Shown in pieces: positions 1 to 8,071 of a DNA stretch of 39,211 bases. The DNA is from JAAYCI01 sp964370045 (GTDB lineage Bacteria > Bacillota > Clostridia > Oscillospirales > Ruminococcaceae), in assembly GCA_964370045.1 (NCBI GenBank), contig CAYJGZ010000019.1, positions 1-39,211 on the forward strand. The letters are read 5' to 3'. The first letter of the stretch is position 1, and each line of letters begins with the position of its first letter. The notes beneath the pieces were generated by a model, which saw nothing but the letters and a program-made list of their open reading frames with translations, made no database searches and was not told where the DNA came from. The translations under genes and the position numbers were made by a program.

Positions 1-337
<337 letters not shown>

Positions 338-468
338 GTATTTGGTTCTACAATGTCAATGAAAGTACTTGTTTTGCAGTCATTGTTGGGTTGTCAATGT
401 GTACGTGACAACGTTTGAAAAGTGAATATGTGCTTTGTTAGTTTTGCGGCAACGCCGCTTACTATATA

Positions 469-584
<116 letters not shown>

Positions 585-595
585 TCTTCCCAAAA

Positions 596-622
596 GTCCG
601 CCCGTACGCGGGCGGGCTTTTG
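596..622 (+). terminator. rRNA operon terminator
   Basis: A 9-bp stem (GTCCGCCCG / CGGGCGGGC, one G-U pair) with loop TACG is followed by TTTT. It lies 12 nt after the 5S end. Confidence 0.85.
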
Positions 623-706
623 TGGATATATGAGTATCTTATGGTTAAGTTTGGTTTTTTCTTGGATTTATTTTTGTTTTTTTAGTGTTTATTGCCATTT
701 AATTAT

Positions 707-781
707 GGCCCCTTGGTCAAGCGGTTAAGACGACGGCCTCTCACGCCGTAAACAGGGGTTCGATTCCCCTAGGGGTCACCA
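707..781 (+). tRNA. tRNA-Glu (anticodon CTC)
   Basis: Full cloverleaf: acceptor GGCCCCT/AGGGGTC, anticodon stem ACGGC/GCCGT with loop CTCTCAC (anticodon CTC), T-arm AGGGG-TTCGATT-CCCCT, and encoded CCA at 779-781. Confidence 0.95.
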
Positions 782-812
782 TTTTTTCTTAGTGTGCATA
801 CGCACATAACAT

Positions 813-888
813 GCGCTTTTAGCTCAGATGGTAGAGCAGCTGACTCTTAATCAGCGGGCCCCGGGTTCGAGTCCCTGAAAGCGCACCA
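813..888 (+). tRNA. tRNA-Lys (anticodon CTT)
   Basis: Acceptor GCGCTTT/AAAGCGC, anticodon stem GCTGA/TCAGC with loop CTCTTAA (anticodon CTT), T-loop TTCGAGT with one T-stem mismatch, and encoded CCA at 886-888. It is probably co-transcribed with tRNA-Glu 31 nt upstream. Confidence 0.95.
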
Positions 889-892
889 TTAA

Positions 893-935
893 GCCACTGT
901 TGTATCGCTTTTTAGCGGTTGCAGTGGTTTTTTTT
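893..935 (+). terminator. terminator after tRNA-Lys
   Basis: The stem is based on CCACTG...CAGTGG with an inner TCGC...GCGG extension, followed by eight T residues. It ends the tRNA-Glu/tRNA-Lys transcript. Confidence 0.85.
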
Positions 936-1361
936 GCTATTTTGAGCGATATACTTGTGCTTGTTTTTTACAGAGGTGAATTACCATAGTTCTTTAAGCC
1001 TGAAAATCCAACATAACTAATGCCTACTGAATAAACCCATACAGCGCTTTTATGGGGCATATCTTGATGCCATTCACTGTGTTTTCGCCCCCTATAGTAA
1101 ACTGCGAAAACAAAAGTGCACGGTTTTTGTGTGAAAAACGGGAAAAACCTTGCACTTTCCCAAACAAAAAATGATATTTTATAATATGTAGGTGTTATTT
1201 TTTGTTTGTTCAGTGGGCATTAACTAAGAGTTATAATGTTAAAGCACCTACATAATGTAGGTGCTTTAATTTAATGCAATTACTTCTGAATTTGGCTTTT
1301 AGTTTGTGAGCTTCTTAGACGTGTATATACCTTTGCTACACGGCAAAGTTTGTATACACTA
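936..1361. other. intergenic region, no gene seen
   Basis: This AT-rich stretch lies between the tRNA terminator and the lipoprotein gene. I see no credible coding sequence. It holds a near-perfect 31-nt palindrome at 1239-1269 (listed separately). A short segment at about 1196-1222 resembles sequence at about 34255-34301. Confidence 0.6.
1239..1269. terminator. 31-nt palindrome, probable terminator
   Basis: Two 15-nt arms (TTAAAGCACCTACAT and its exact complement) flank a single A. T-tracts on both sides are short. It lies about 90 nt beyond the end of the minus-strand lipoprotein gene, so it plausibly terminates that transcript. Confidence 0.55.
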
Positions 1362-2588
1362 TCAGGTGGCGCTGTAATATTCACTGATATAATATTCCCC
1401 TATGATATTACCGCCATTATCCATATGTAGCAGAACATAGCTATTGTAGTCATCGCTGGTAATTATCAAAGAGTCTCCGCCGCTTATAATAAGCCCATAA
1501 ACCTCAATTTCATCATTCTCAAACTCTACAAGTACATCATACTCGCCGCTACCGGGTAGGGAGTAGTAAGTAGATTCCCCGATGTAAAGCATAGCACCCT
1601 CTAAAACATCGCTGCCCCATGAACTGTCGGTGGAGGGGCTTATAAACATACGCTCAACACTGGCACCATAGCCGGCAAAAGCAATCTGATTTTCGATGTA
1701 TACTTCGTCGCTTGAGTTTTGGCCACTTGGCTGCGGTGTCCCACCTGAGCCACCGCCTGAGCCGCCGCCTTGCGGTAAATACACGCCGACACCACTACCG
1801 CTTGTGTCGTAGGTAGACAGCCCGCCGCCCGAAGAGTCTCCATCAAATACTAAAGAGTAGCTATCCTCTATGTAAACCTCGGGGAAAACAAGTGTATCTG
1901 AATTATCAAACTGTAAAATAACATCGTAATAGCCGTTGTCCGCAGAAAAGTCAATGTACAGTTCTTCTCCGGCGGATAAGATGTGGCTACCGAGTAAATC
2001 GTCACTACGGTTGTCCGAGCCGGCAGAGGCTAACATAAAGTAGTATATGTCTTCACTGCCTGCGTTGACTGCAATAAAACCGCTCATGGTTGAGGATGGC
2101 TGGTATCCGCCTCCACCTGTGCCACCTGTGCCGCCTGTGCCACCTGTACCGCCTGTGCCACCTGTACCGCCTGTACCGCCTGTGCCGCCTGCACCACCTG
2201 TGCCACCCGTGCCACCCGTACCGCCTGTGCCACCCGTACCGCCAGTACCACCTGTACCGCCAGTACCACCTGTACCGCCTGTACCGCCGGGATAAGTGCC
2301 ACCGCCTCCGTTACCTGTGCCGTTATTATTGTTATCGGGGTAGTCATCGCCGCCGCCAAAGTCCGGCCAGCCTGAGGTGAGCCAATCAGGCAAGCTTATG
2401 TCATCGCCGCCAAGGCCGCCAAGCTCATTTTCCAGCCAGTCTGTCAGCGCGCCACCCTCCACCAAAGCATCCTCGCCAAGAGCTTGTATGCCGCATACGG
2501 CACAGGATGTACACGCATCGCCTGCAGTGCACGCTGTTATACTTAGGGATAATAGCGTGATACATATTAGTAAAATGGTTTTTTTCAT
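1362..2588 (-). CDS. lipoprotein with Gly-Gly-Thr repeat and two related C-terminal domains
   Basis: A 408-residue secreted lipoprotein of unknown function. The N-terminus MKK-TILLICITLLSLSITAC has a lipobox (ITAC) with lipidation Cys at residue 20. A Cys-rich stretch follows, then an acidic Gly/Asp/Asn region, then about 20 Gly-Gly-Thr triplets with one Gly-Gly-Ala. After the repeat are two copies of a related beta-rich domain (roughly residues 168-255 and 293-385). Both carry a Leu-Leu or Val-Leu motif, a Gly-rich turn, and a Tyr-Asp-Val-(Ile/Leu) strand (YDVILQF and YDVLVEF). The second copy holds the SxxWGSDVL pattern seen in uncharacterised surface domains. The ribosome site is GAGGCATAATC before ATG. 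The gene stands alone on the minus strand between tRNA genes and the dehydrogenase operon. The repeat is probably a flexible wall-spanning stalk (inference). Confidence 0.85.
   Translation of the reverse strand: MKKTILLICITLLSLSITACTAGDACTSCAVCGIQALGEDALVEGGALTDWLENELGGLGGDDISLPDWLTSGWPDFGGGDDYPDNNNNGTGNGGGGTYPGGTGGTGGTGGTGGTGGTGGTGGTGGTGGTGGAGGTGGTGGTGGTGGTGGTGGTGGTGGGGYQPSSTMSGFIAVNAGSEDIYYFMLASAGSDNRSDDLLGSHILSAGEELYIDFSADNGYYDVILQFDNSDTLVFPEVYIEDSYSLVFDGDSSGGGLSTYDTSGSGVGVYLPQGGGSGGGSGGTPQPSGQNSSDEVYIENQIAFAGYGASVERMFISPSTDSSWGSDVLEGAMLYIGESTYYSLPGSGEYDVLVEFENDEIEVYGLIISGGDSLIITSDDYNSYVLLHMDNGGNIIGEYYISEYYSAT
2110..2293. repeat. 9-bp minisatellite in lipoprotein gene
   Basis: Tandem degenerate 9-mers of the type CCACCTGTG/CCGCCTGTA on the plus strand encode Gly-Gly-Thr on the minus strand. 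Third positions vary between units. The length is a multiple of three, so gain or loss of units keeps the frame. Confidence 0.85.
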
Positions 2589-3342
2589 GATTATGCCTCC
2601 TCATATCACAAAATTTTCGGAATACCGTGAGGCTCTATTTTGTGTTTTAACATATCCACAGTGGTGTAGAGGATAAGCAAAATTTCCCACACGGTATACT
2701 CACTCCTACGTTAAGATTACCACATTGTAAAGCGTTTCACAAGTTTATCACAATATTTTTCACAATAACGAACAAATATTAGCTCATTAAATCACTGTTC
2801 AAACGTAAATAAAAGCTCTAAGATTTGAAAAAATTTAACAACCATAAAAGCGGGTGCTTTTTCACCCACAAAAATAATCTTAATACATGTAAAAGGTTTA
2901 TACTTTTTAACATTAAATTAAAAAGCATAAAAATACAAATAAAAAACTAAAGAAAAAAATAAAGAAAAAATACATATATAAAAACAATTAAAACAAAAAA
3001 CTGGCAAATATAATAAAAGAAAACAAAGGACGAGCAATAAAAAAATAACGTATTTACATATTGAAATATGGCAATAATCGCCGTATAATTAAACGGATAT
3101 GGCGTAGGAGCTTGTGCATTAGATAAGTGAGCTTTACGCTGTATTATTATGCACCTTAAAAAAACATATATGCGTAATGTGTAAGGTGTGACTGCTTGAA
3201 GGCAGTGACATGTAATTGAGTAGAGCTGATTTTTTTGTGAATGGAGCAGGTAGTTTCCTGCGGGGGCGGTGGGCCCTTTTTCTGCTACACATGGCGTAGG
3301 TGCATAAAAGATGTATAAAAAACGAATAGGAGGCGTACAAAA
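2589..3342. other. AT-rich intergenic region with one promoter and long leader
   Basis: No credible gene. The region 2700-3060 is very AT-rich with poly-A runs. The plus-strand promoter at 3061-3089 is listed separately. The stretch from about 3096 to 3342 would be a 5' leader of roughly 245 nt. It holds the hairpin GCAGG-TAGTTT-CCTGC at about 3245-3260 and two similar segments, ATGGCGTAGGAGC (about 3100) and ATGGCGTAGGTGC (about 3292). I recognise no known riboswitch class. Confidence 0.6.
3061..3089 (+). promoter_or_regulatory. sigma-70-type promoter for dehydrogenase/SnoaL operon
   Basis: TTGAAA (3061-3066), a 17-nt spacer, and a perfect TATAAT (3084-3089). The start site would be near 3096, giving a leader of about 245 nt before the first gene. 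Confidence 0.75.
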
Positions 3343-4437
3343 ATGAAAGCGCAGGAAATTCCAAAAAGAGCGATGGCGTGTGTCTATACCGCTCCCGGCG
3401 AGTATGAGATACGAGAGGTGGATGTGCCCGAGATAGGCCCTACCGAGGTGCTGTGCAAAATAGGTGCGGCGGCCATTTGCGGGTGTGACCCTGAGATTTT
3501 ACGGGGGGATTTGGCGGGTAGCTGGCCGCCGGCATACCCACACATCGCAGGCCATGAGTGGTCGGGCGAGGTGGTAGCCATAGGCGCTGCTGTGAACGAC
3601 ATCAAGGTGGGCGACAAAGTAGCAGGACAGGCGCACAAGGGCTGTAGCCGTTGTGAAAACTGCAAGAATGGCCGCTATACGCTATGCCTTAACTATGGCG
3701 ATGTTTTAATGGGGCACAGGCACTACGGCTTTGTGGTGAATGGTGCGTTTTGCCAGTACGAAAAGTACGAGAGTGAGATGCTCACCGTGATGCCCAAAAG
3801 CATTAGTTTTGCAGAAGGCTCTATGGTGGACACTATCGGTGTTGCTATGCACGGCATTGACCTGTCGGGCGTTACGGCGGGCGGCACGGTGGTTGTCATA
3901 GGTCCGGGGCCGATAGGTATAAGCACCATGCGTGTTGCAAAGGCGTGTGGCAGCGCAAAGGTTATCGTTATAGGTAGGGGCGAGCGTCTGCAAAAAATAT
4001 CCAAGATGGGTGCAGACCATATTGTGGACTTCACAAAAGAGGATATTTTTGAGGCGGTAAACCGCTTGACAGGTGGCCTTGGAGCAGATGAAGTGTTCGA
4101 GTGCTCGGGGGCTAAGGGAACGTTTGAGCAGTCGGTGCGCATGGTGCGCAAGGGCGGTAAGGTGGTGCTGTTGGGCGTGCCACCCGAAAGCGTTAGGGAA
4201 GAGGTGTCCTTTAAGTATATCGTGCACAACGAAATTGCTATTTTCGGCTCACGTGCGAACCCTAACGTCAGCAAAAAAGTGGTAAACCTTATGGCGTCGG
4301 GGCAGGTGGAAATAGCGGATGTTATCACCCACACTTTCCCGCTTGAAAAGTTTGGTGAGGCGATAGAGACCTTTATTACGCGAAAGGACGGCGCAATGAA
4401 GGTTGTGTTGTTGCCGAATGGTGAAGAAGATGTCTAA
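3343..4437 (+). CDS. zinc-dependent medium-chain alcohol/polyol dehydrogenase
   Basis: A 364-residue member of the zinc-binding MDR family (sorbitol/threonine dehydrogenase-like), oxidising a secondary alcohol or sugar alcohol with NAD(P). Visible marks: catalytic-zinc Cys in AAAICGCDPEIL, GHEWSGEV with the second zinc ligand, the structural zinc loop CSRCENCKNGRYTLC (Cys spacing 2-2-7), and a Rossmann glycine motif VVIGPGPIGIST. AGGAGG lies 9 nt before ATG. It is the first gene after the 3061 promoter, and its last 8 nt overlap the next dehydrogenase gene. The substrate cannot be read from sequence. The downstream SnoaL-like proteins suggest an unusual polyol, sugar or cyclic substrate (inference). 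Confidence 0.88.
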   Translation: MKAQEIPKRAMACVYTAPGEYEIREVDVPEIGPTEVLCKIGAAAICGCDPEILRGDLAGSWPPAYPHIAGHEWSGEVVAIGAAVNDIKVGDKVAGQAHKGCSRCENCKNGRYTLCLNYGDVLMGHRHYGFVVNGAFCQYEKYESEMLTVMPKSISFAEGSMVDTIGVAMHGIDLSGVTAGGTVVVIGPGPIGISTMRVAKACGSAKVIVIGRGERLQKISKMGADHIVDFTKEDIFEAVNRLTGGLGADEVFECSGAKGTFEQSVRMVRKGGKVVLLGVPPESVREEVSFKYIVHNEIAIFGSRANPNVSKKVVNLMASGQVEIADVITHTFPLEKFGEAIETFITRKDGAMKVVLLPNGEEDV

Positions 4438-5494
4438 AGAAAATATGAACCTGATGGCAATAATGGAAAAGCCCGGAGTACTTTCTTATAAGGAAGCGCC
4501 CATTCCAACACCCGGCGAGGGTGAAATTTTGGTAAAAAGCAAGTCGCTTGGCATTTGCGGCTCGGACATGCACATGTACCTCGGCACGTACAACTGCCCC
4601 TGTATCTATCCCGTGCGTATTGGGCACGAGTGGTCGGGCGAGGTGCTGAAAGTCGGCGAAAACGCAGGCGACTTCAAAGAGGGAGACAGAGTAGCCACCG
4701 AGGGTGTTATATGGTGTGGTGAGTGTGACAACTGTGGCAAGGATAAGAACATATGTAGCTGCATTAAAAAGAGCGGCCAAACGCAGGATGGCTACGGCGC
4801 AAAGTACCTTCTTGTAAAGGCAAAACACACACACAAGCTGCCCGATAATGTGGACTGTGAGCTTGGGAGCATGACAGAGCCGTTCAGCGTGGCGCACCAC
4901 GCCATAACAAAGACGTTTGATGGCGTTCCAACCGAGGCGGATGCTCAAAAGCGTGTGCTTATTATGGGCGGCGGCCCCATAGGCATGGCAATAGCGATGC
5001 TACTCATAAAAAAGTACAATTTCCAAAATGTTTTTGTGAGTGAATTGTCCGAGTTCCGTGCGAGCTTTGCCCAAAAGATAGGTGCGAAAAAATATACTCT
5101 GCAATTAGAGGATAAATATATTGCACAAGACTATCACGAGATGTATAATATGGTGGATGGGTTTGATGTGGTGTTTGAAAGCACGGGCATTTCGGCCATT
5201 CTTAATAAAATGTTCCGCATCATAAACCCACTTGGCACTATTGCCACACTTTCGCCCACGCAGCAAATAGAGCTTACGGACGGCCTTTTGGTGCTAAAGT
5301 CTTGCAAGCTGGTGGGCTGTATTGGGCACGGGGGAGAGTTTCCCAATATACTGCCCACATTTGAAAAGGACCCTGAATATTTTAAGCAGATGGTTACGCA
5401 TCGCTTTAAGTTCAGCGAGTTTGAAAAAGCGCTCGGCGTTCAAAAGGATGACCCAAACAGGATGCAGATAATTCTCACGTTCGACGAGGAATAG
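4430..5494 (+). CDS. zinc-dependent medium-chain dehydrogenase, second paralogue
   Basis: A 354-residue zinc MDR dehydrogenase, clearly related to the preceding protein but diverged. Visible marks: GICGSDMHMYLG with the catalytic Cys, GHEWSGEV, structural zinc loop CGECDNCGKDKNIC (the last spacing is 6 rather than the usual 7), and the Rossmann motif LIMGGGPIGMAIAM. I chose ATG 4430 because GGTGAAGAAG lies before it and it overlaps the upstream stop by 8 nt, implying coupled translation. In-frame ATGs at 4418 and 4445 remain possible. Two dehydrogenases in tandem suggest successive oxidations, or oxidation and re-reduction at different carbons of one substrate (inference). Confidence 0.85.
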   Translation: MSKENMNLMAIMEKPGVLSYKEAPIPTPGEGEILVKSKSLGICGSDMHMYLGTYNCPCIYPVRIGHEWSGEVLKVGENAGDFKEGDRVATEGVIWCGECDNCGKDKNICSCIKKSGQTQDGYGAKYLLVKAKHTHKLPDNVDCELGSMTEPFSVAHHAITKTFDGVPTEADAQKRVLIMGGGPIGMAIAMLLIKKYNFQNVFVSELSEFRASFAQKIGAKKYTLQLEDKYIAQDYHEMYNMVDGFDVVFESTGISAILNKMFRIINPLGTIATLSPTQQIELTDGLLVLKSCKLVGCIGHGGEFPNILPTFEKDPEYFKQMVTHRFKFSEFEKALGVQKDDPNRMQIILTFDEE

Positions 5495-5580
5495 GCGGCT
5501 GAATACAGCTGCACACCTAAATTTGCTTAAGAAAAAATTTACATATCTTAAGAAAGACACTTAAAAGGAGGTTTTGTTAG

Positions 5581-6135
5581 ATGGAAAAAGGTATCTTGGA
5601 AATTCGCGAGCAGTATGAAAAGTACGTCAACGAGTGCGAGCTGAAAACACCCGAAGAAGTGGCAAGATTGTTTTTTGAGTACACAATGCTGATTTGGGAC
5701 CACAAGCTGGTGGGCTATTGCAACTTGTTCTACAATGAGGACACTGTGGTACACCGTGAAAACTGTGTGGACCTTGTGGGCTGTGAGGTTGCCATTGCAG
5801 GCACTATGGCTTTTGAGTCTGCAGTGCCCAACCTAAAGTTCCGCTTCACCGATATTTTTGCGGAAGAGGACGGCAAAGGCGGCTACAAGTTTGCTCAGGC
5901 ACTTTATTATGACGGCAAGAATGACGGCTACTCCGCAATGGGTGAGCCGAGCGGCAAGGCAATGTCCGAAGAGGGCAAGTACTGCTTTGGCCTGTGCTGG
6001 GTTAATGTTGAGAAAATCAACGGTGAGTGGAAAATCAGCGAGGAATGGCTGGTGCGCGACAGTGCTGCCATCAATGAGATTTTCACAAAAGATAAAGTAG
6101 CGGAAAAATGCGAATGCAATCAGGAGGTGCAATAA
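5581..6135 (+). CDS. SnoaL/NTF2-like protein A1
   Basis: A 184-residue protein with the compact alpha+beta pattern of the SnoaL-like/NTF2 fold. It has N-terminal helices, then strands around LKFRFTDIFAEEDGKGGYKFAQALYYDG, and a final strand ending in ISEEWLVRDSAAINEIF. The fold includes polyketide cyclases, ketosteroid isomerases and dehydratases. No catalytic residue can be assigned with confidence. AGGAGG lies before ATG 5581. The next gene begins 2 nt after its stop, and the ribosome site of that gene (AGGAGG, 6122-6127) sits in the last codons here, so A1 and B1 are probably made in equal amounts and may form a heteromer. A2 at 6776 is a close duplicate. Confidence 0.78.
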   Translation: MEKGILEIREQYEKYVNECELKTPEEVARLFFEYTMLIWDHKLVGYCNLFYNEDTVVHRENCVDLVGCEVAIAGTMAFESAVPNLKFRFTDIFAEEDGKGGYKFAQALYYDGKNDGYSAMGEPSGKAMSEEGKYCFGLCWVNVEKINGEWKISEEWLVRDSAAINEIFTKDKVAEKCECNQEVQ

Positions 6136-6136
6136 C

Positions 6137-6646
6137 ATGACAGCATCCCAGAAAATGGCTAAAATTGCAGAAATCACAGCCAAAATAAAGGCAAACCCCA
6201 TGGCGAACAAAGAGGATGTTCGCACCTGCTATAAGGACATCATGGAGCTTGTTGTAGATTACAAGATGATTGGCAATATCTATGATTTTGTCAACAATGA
6301 TGTGGACTATTACAGGGGCAACAGAACATACACAAAGGGTGTAGAGCAGCTTGTGACAGAGGTTATGGCATTTACAACAGCTTTCCCCGATGTTATTGTT
6401 GAAGTTGAGGACACTGTTGTGGCCGAAGATGGTACCGGCGGCTACAAAATTTGTGCAAGACTTCGCTTCAGAGGCACAAACGGTGGCGCTTCCTATGTGG
6501 GTGCACCCACAGGCAAGAGCCTTGAAGAGGGCGGCCTGTCGCTACACTTTATATACATCTCCAAGGTGAATGACAAGTGGGGCGCATACAAGCTGATGTT
6601 TGCGGACAGCACCGAGTGGATTGAGAAGACCATGACACCCGACTAA
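6137..6646 (+). CDS. SnoaL/NTF2-like protein B1
   Basis: A 169-residue protein of the same apparent SnoaL/NTF2 class as A1: N-terminal helices, then GGYKICARLRFRGTNGG, a Gly-rich loop GAPTGKSLEEGG, and a C-terminal strand around HFIYISKVNDKWG. The pattern GxPTGK/GEPSGK is shared between B and A proteins at equivalent positions (GAPTGKSLEEG versus GEPSGKAMSEEG), which supports common ancestry. It is translationally coupled to A1 and followed by a strong hairpin. Its last third is nearly identical in DNA to B2. Function unknown; an isomerase, cyclase or dehydratase acting with the upstream dehydrogenases is plausible. Confidence 0.75.
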   Translation: MTASQKMAKIAEITAKIKANPMANKEDVRTCYKDIMELVVDYKMIGNIYDFVNNDVDYYRGNRTYTKGVEQLVTEVMAFTTAFPDVIVEVEDTVVAEDGTGGYKICARLRFRGTNGGASYVGAPTGKSLEEGGLSLHFIYISKVNDKWGAYKLMFADSTEWIEKTMTPD

Positions 6647-6672
6647 TTATAGTTGCCTTAATACAAAAAATA

Positions 6673-6714
6673 AAACCTCTGATATAGGGTAAAAATACCT
6701 TGTATCGGAGGTTT
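6673..6714 (+). terminator. hairpin after B1
   Basis: A 19-nt stem (AAACCTCTGATATAGGGTA against TACCTTGTATCGGAGGTTT, with wobble pairs) and an AAAA loop. The T-tract is weak, so it may attenuate rather than fully stop transcription into A2. The same hairpin with compensating changes follows B2. Confidence 0.6.
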
Positions 6715-6775
6715 GTGCTTTGAGCATGGATTTTTTGAAAAATACCGGTATTGCAATAAAAGGAGGCATTCTTCG

Positions 6776-7330
6776 ATGGAAAAAGGTATCTTGGAAATTC
6801 GTGAGCAGTACGAAAAGTACGTCAATGAGTGCGAGCTGAAAACACCCGAAGAGGTAGAAAGACTGTTTTTTGAGTACACAATGCTGATTTGGAACTACAA
6901 TCTGGTGGGATATTACAACCTGTTCTATGATGAGACCACCGTGGTGTACCGTGAAAACTGCGTGGAGATTGTGGGCTGTGAGCCATCTATGTTCGGTACT
7001 ATGGCATTCCAATCTGCGGTGCCCAACCTAAAGTTCCGCTTCACTGATATTTTTGCGGAAGAGGACGGCAACGGCGGCTACAAGTTTGCGCAGTCGCTGT
7101 ACTACGACGGCAAAAATGATGGATACTCTGACATGGGCGAGCCAAGCGGCAAGGCATTGTCCGAAGAGGGCAAGTACTGCTTTGGCCTGTGCTGGGTAAA
7201 TGTTAAGAAAATCAATGGTGCGTGGAAAATCAGCGAGGAGTGGCTGATTCGTGATAGTGCAGCTATGAAGGAAATTTTCACAAAAGATAAAGTGGCGGAA
7301 AAATGCGAATGCAACAAGGAGGTGCGATAA
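6776..7330 (+). CDS. SnoaL/NTF2-like protein A2 (duplicate of A1)
   Basis: A 184-residue close paralogue of A1, identical over long stretches (MEKGILEIREQYEKYVNEC, LKFRFTDIFAEEDG, KYCFGLCWVNV) with scattered substitutions such as DHKLVGYCN to NYNLVGYYN. ATG 6776 is preferred over an in-frame upstream start because AGGAGG stands before it and the protein then matches A1 exactly in length. It lies exactly 1195 bp from A1. It is coupled to B2, whose ribosome site GGAGG sits at the end of this gene. Confidence 0.78.
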   Translation: MEKGILEIREQYEKYVNECELKTPEEVERLFFEYTMLIWNYNLVGYYNLFYDETTVVYRENCVEIVGCEPSMFGTMAFQSAVPNLKFRFTDIFAEEDGNGGYKFAQSLYYDGKNDGYSDMGEPSGKALSEEGKYCFGLCWVNVKKINGAWKISEEWLIRDSAAMKEIFTKDKVAEKCECNKEVR

Positions 7331-7331
7331 C

Positions 7332-7841
7332 ATGACAGCATCCCAGAAAATGGCTAAAATCGCAGAAATCACAGCCAAAATAAAGGCAAACCCCATGGCG
7401 AACAAAGAGGACATCCGCACTTTCTACAAGGATGTCATGGAGCTTGTTGTAGACTATAAAATGCCCGGCAACCTTTATGATTTTGTACACAACGATGTGG
7501 ATTATTACAGGGGTAACAGAACATACACAAAGGGTGTAGAGCCGTTTGTGACGGAAGTTGTCGCATTTTTGTCTGCGTTCCCCGACGTGGTTGCGGACAT
7601 TGAGGACACTATTGTAAAGGCAGACGAGACCGGCGGATACAAGCTTTGCGCAAGAATTCGCTTCAGAGGCACAAACGGTGGCGCTTCCTATGTGGGTGCA
7701 CCCACAGGCAAGAGCCTTGAAGAGGGCGGCCTGTCGCTACACTTTATATACATCTCCAAGGTGAATGACAAGTGGGGCGCACACAAGCTGATGTTTGCGG
7801 ATAGCACCGAGTGGATTGAGAAGACCATGACACCCGACTAA
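7332..7841 (+). CDS. SnoaL/NTF2-like protein B2 (duplicate of B1)
   Basis: A 169-residue paralogue of B1. The N-terminal 40 residues and the C-terminal 70 are almost identical to B1, while the middle (about residues 75-105) has diverged (MAFTTAFPDVIVEVE versus VAFLSAFPDVVADIE). A 125-bp stretch (7657-7781) is base-identical to 6462-6586, which suggests gene conversion or selection on the active-site part. It begins 2 nt after A2 and ends the operon before a strong hairpin. Confidence 0.75.
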   Translation: MTASQKMAKIAEITAKIKANPMANKEDIRTFYKDVMELVVDYKMPGNLYDFVHNDVDYYRGNRTYTKGVEPFVTEVVAFLSAFPDVVADIEDTIVKADETGGYKLCARIRFRGTNGGASYVGAPTGKSLEEGGLSLHFIYISKVNDKWGAHKLMFADSTEWIEKTMTPD

Positions 7842-7869
7842 TATTTTCGGCTCTTAAATGCAAAAAATA

Positions 7870-7912
7870 AAACCTCCGATATAGGGCGAAAAATGCCCCG
7901 TGTCGGAGGTTT
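7870..7912 (+). terminator. terminator after B2
   Basis: The stem AAACCTCCGA...TCGGAGGTTT continues through ATAGGGC/GCCCCGT with G-U pairs, followed by a T-rich tract. Compared with the B1 hairpin it carries paired changes that keep the stem. Confidence 0.75.
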
Positions 7913-7972
7913 TGCGTTTTGGTTTCACACTTAATGGATAGTATTTTACCTCTAAATAAATGACATATCTCT

Positions 7973-8000
7973 GCACAAAAAATCCCCGAAAAATTGGGGA
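7973..8000 (-). terminator. terminator of DUF4364 gene
   Basis: On the minus strand the stem TCCCC-AATTTTTC-GGGGA is followed by a T-rich run (the A-run at 7973-7982 on plus). It lies about 70 nt past the DUF4364 stop. Confidence 0.65.
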
Positions 8001-8071
8001 AATAATCATTGGATTAAATACATAAAAAATATCAATAAATGAAATAAAAACTTAAAGCATATCCTTGATTT

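Larger units (their letters stand above)
5581..7970 (+). repeat. tandem duplication of a two-gene unit (1195-bp offset)
   Basis: A1/A2 starts (5581, 6776) and B1/B2 starts (6137, 7332) are both offset by exactly 1195 bp. The trailing hairpins (6673 and 7870) are duplicated too. No indel therefore separates the coding copies, although many substitutions do. Confidence 0.85.

Noticed and set aside
893..935. GCCACTG resembling the B12 box of cobalamin riboswitches
   Set aside because: The rest of the riboswitch consensus is absent and the stem with eight T residues is a plain terminator after tRNA-Lys.
2047..2380. Pro-Pro-Val and other repeat frames opposite the lipoprotein gene
   Set aside because: These are shadow frames created by the 9-bp minisatellite; the minus-strand lipoprotein has a signal peptide, lipobox and ribosome site.
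3134..3364. Minus-strand frame of 76 codons upstream of the dehydrogenase operon
   Set aside because: It has no ribosome site, odd composition, and overlaps the promoter leader and start of a well-supported gene.
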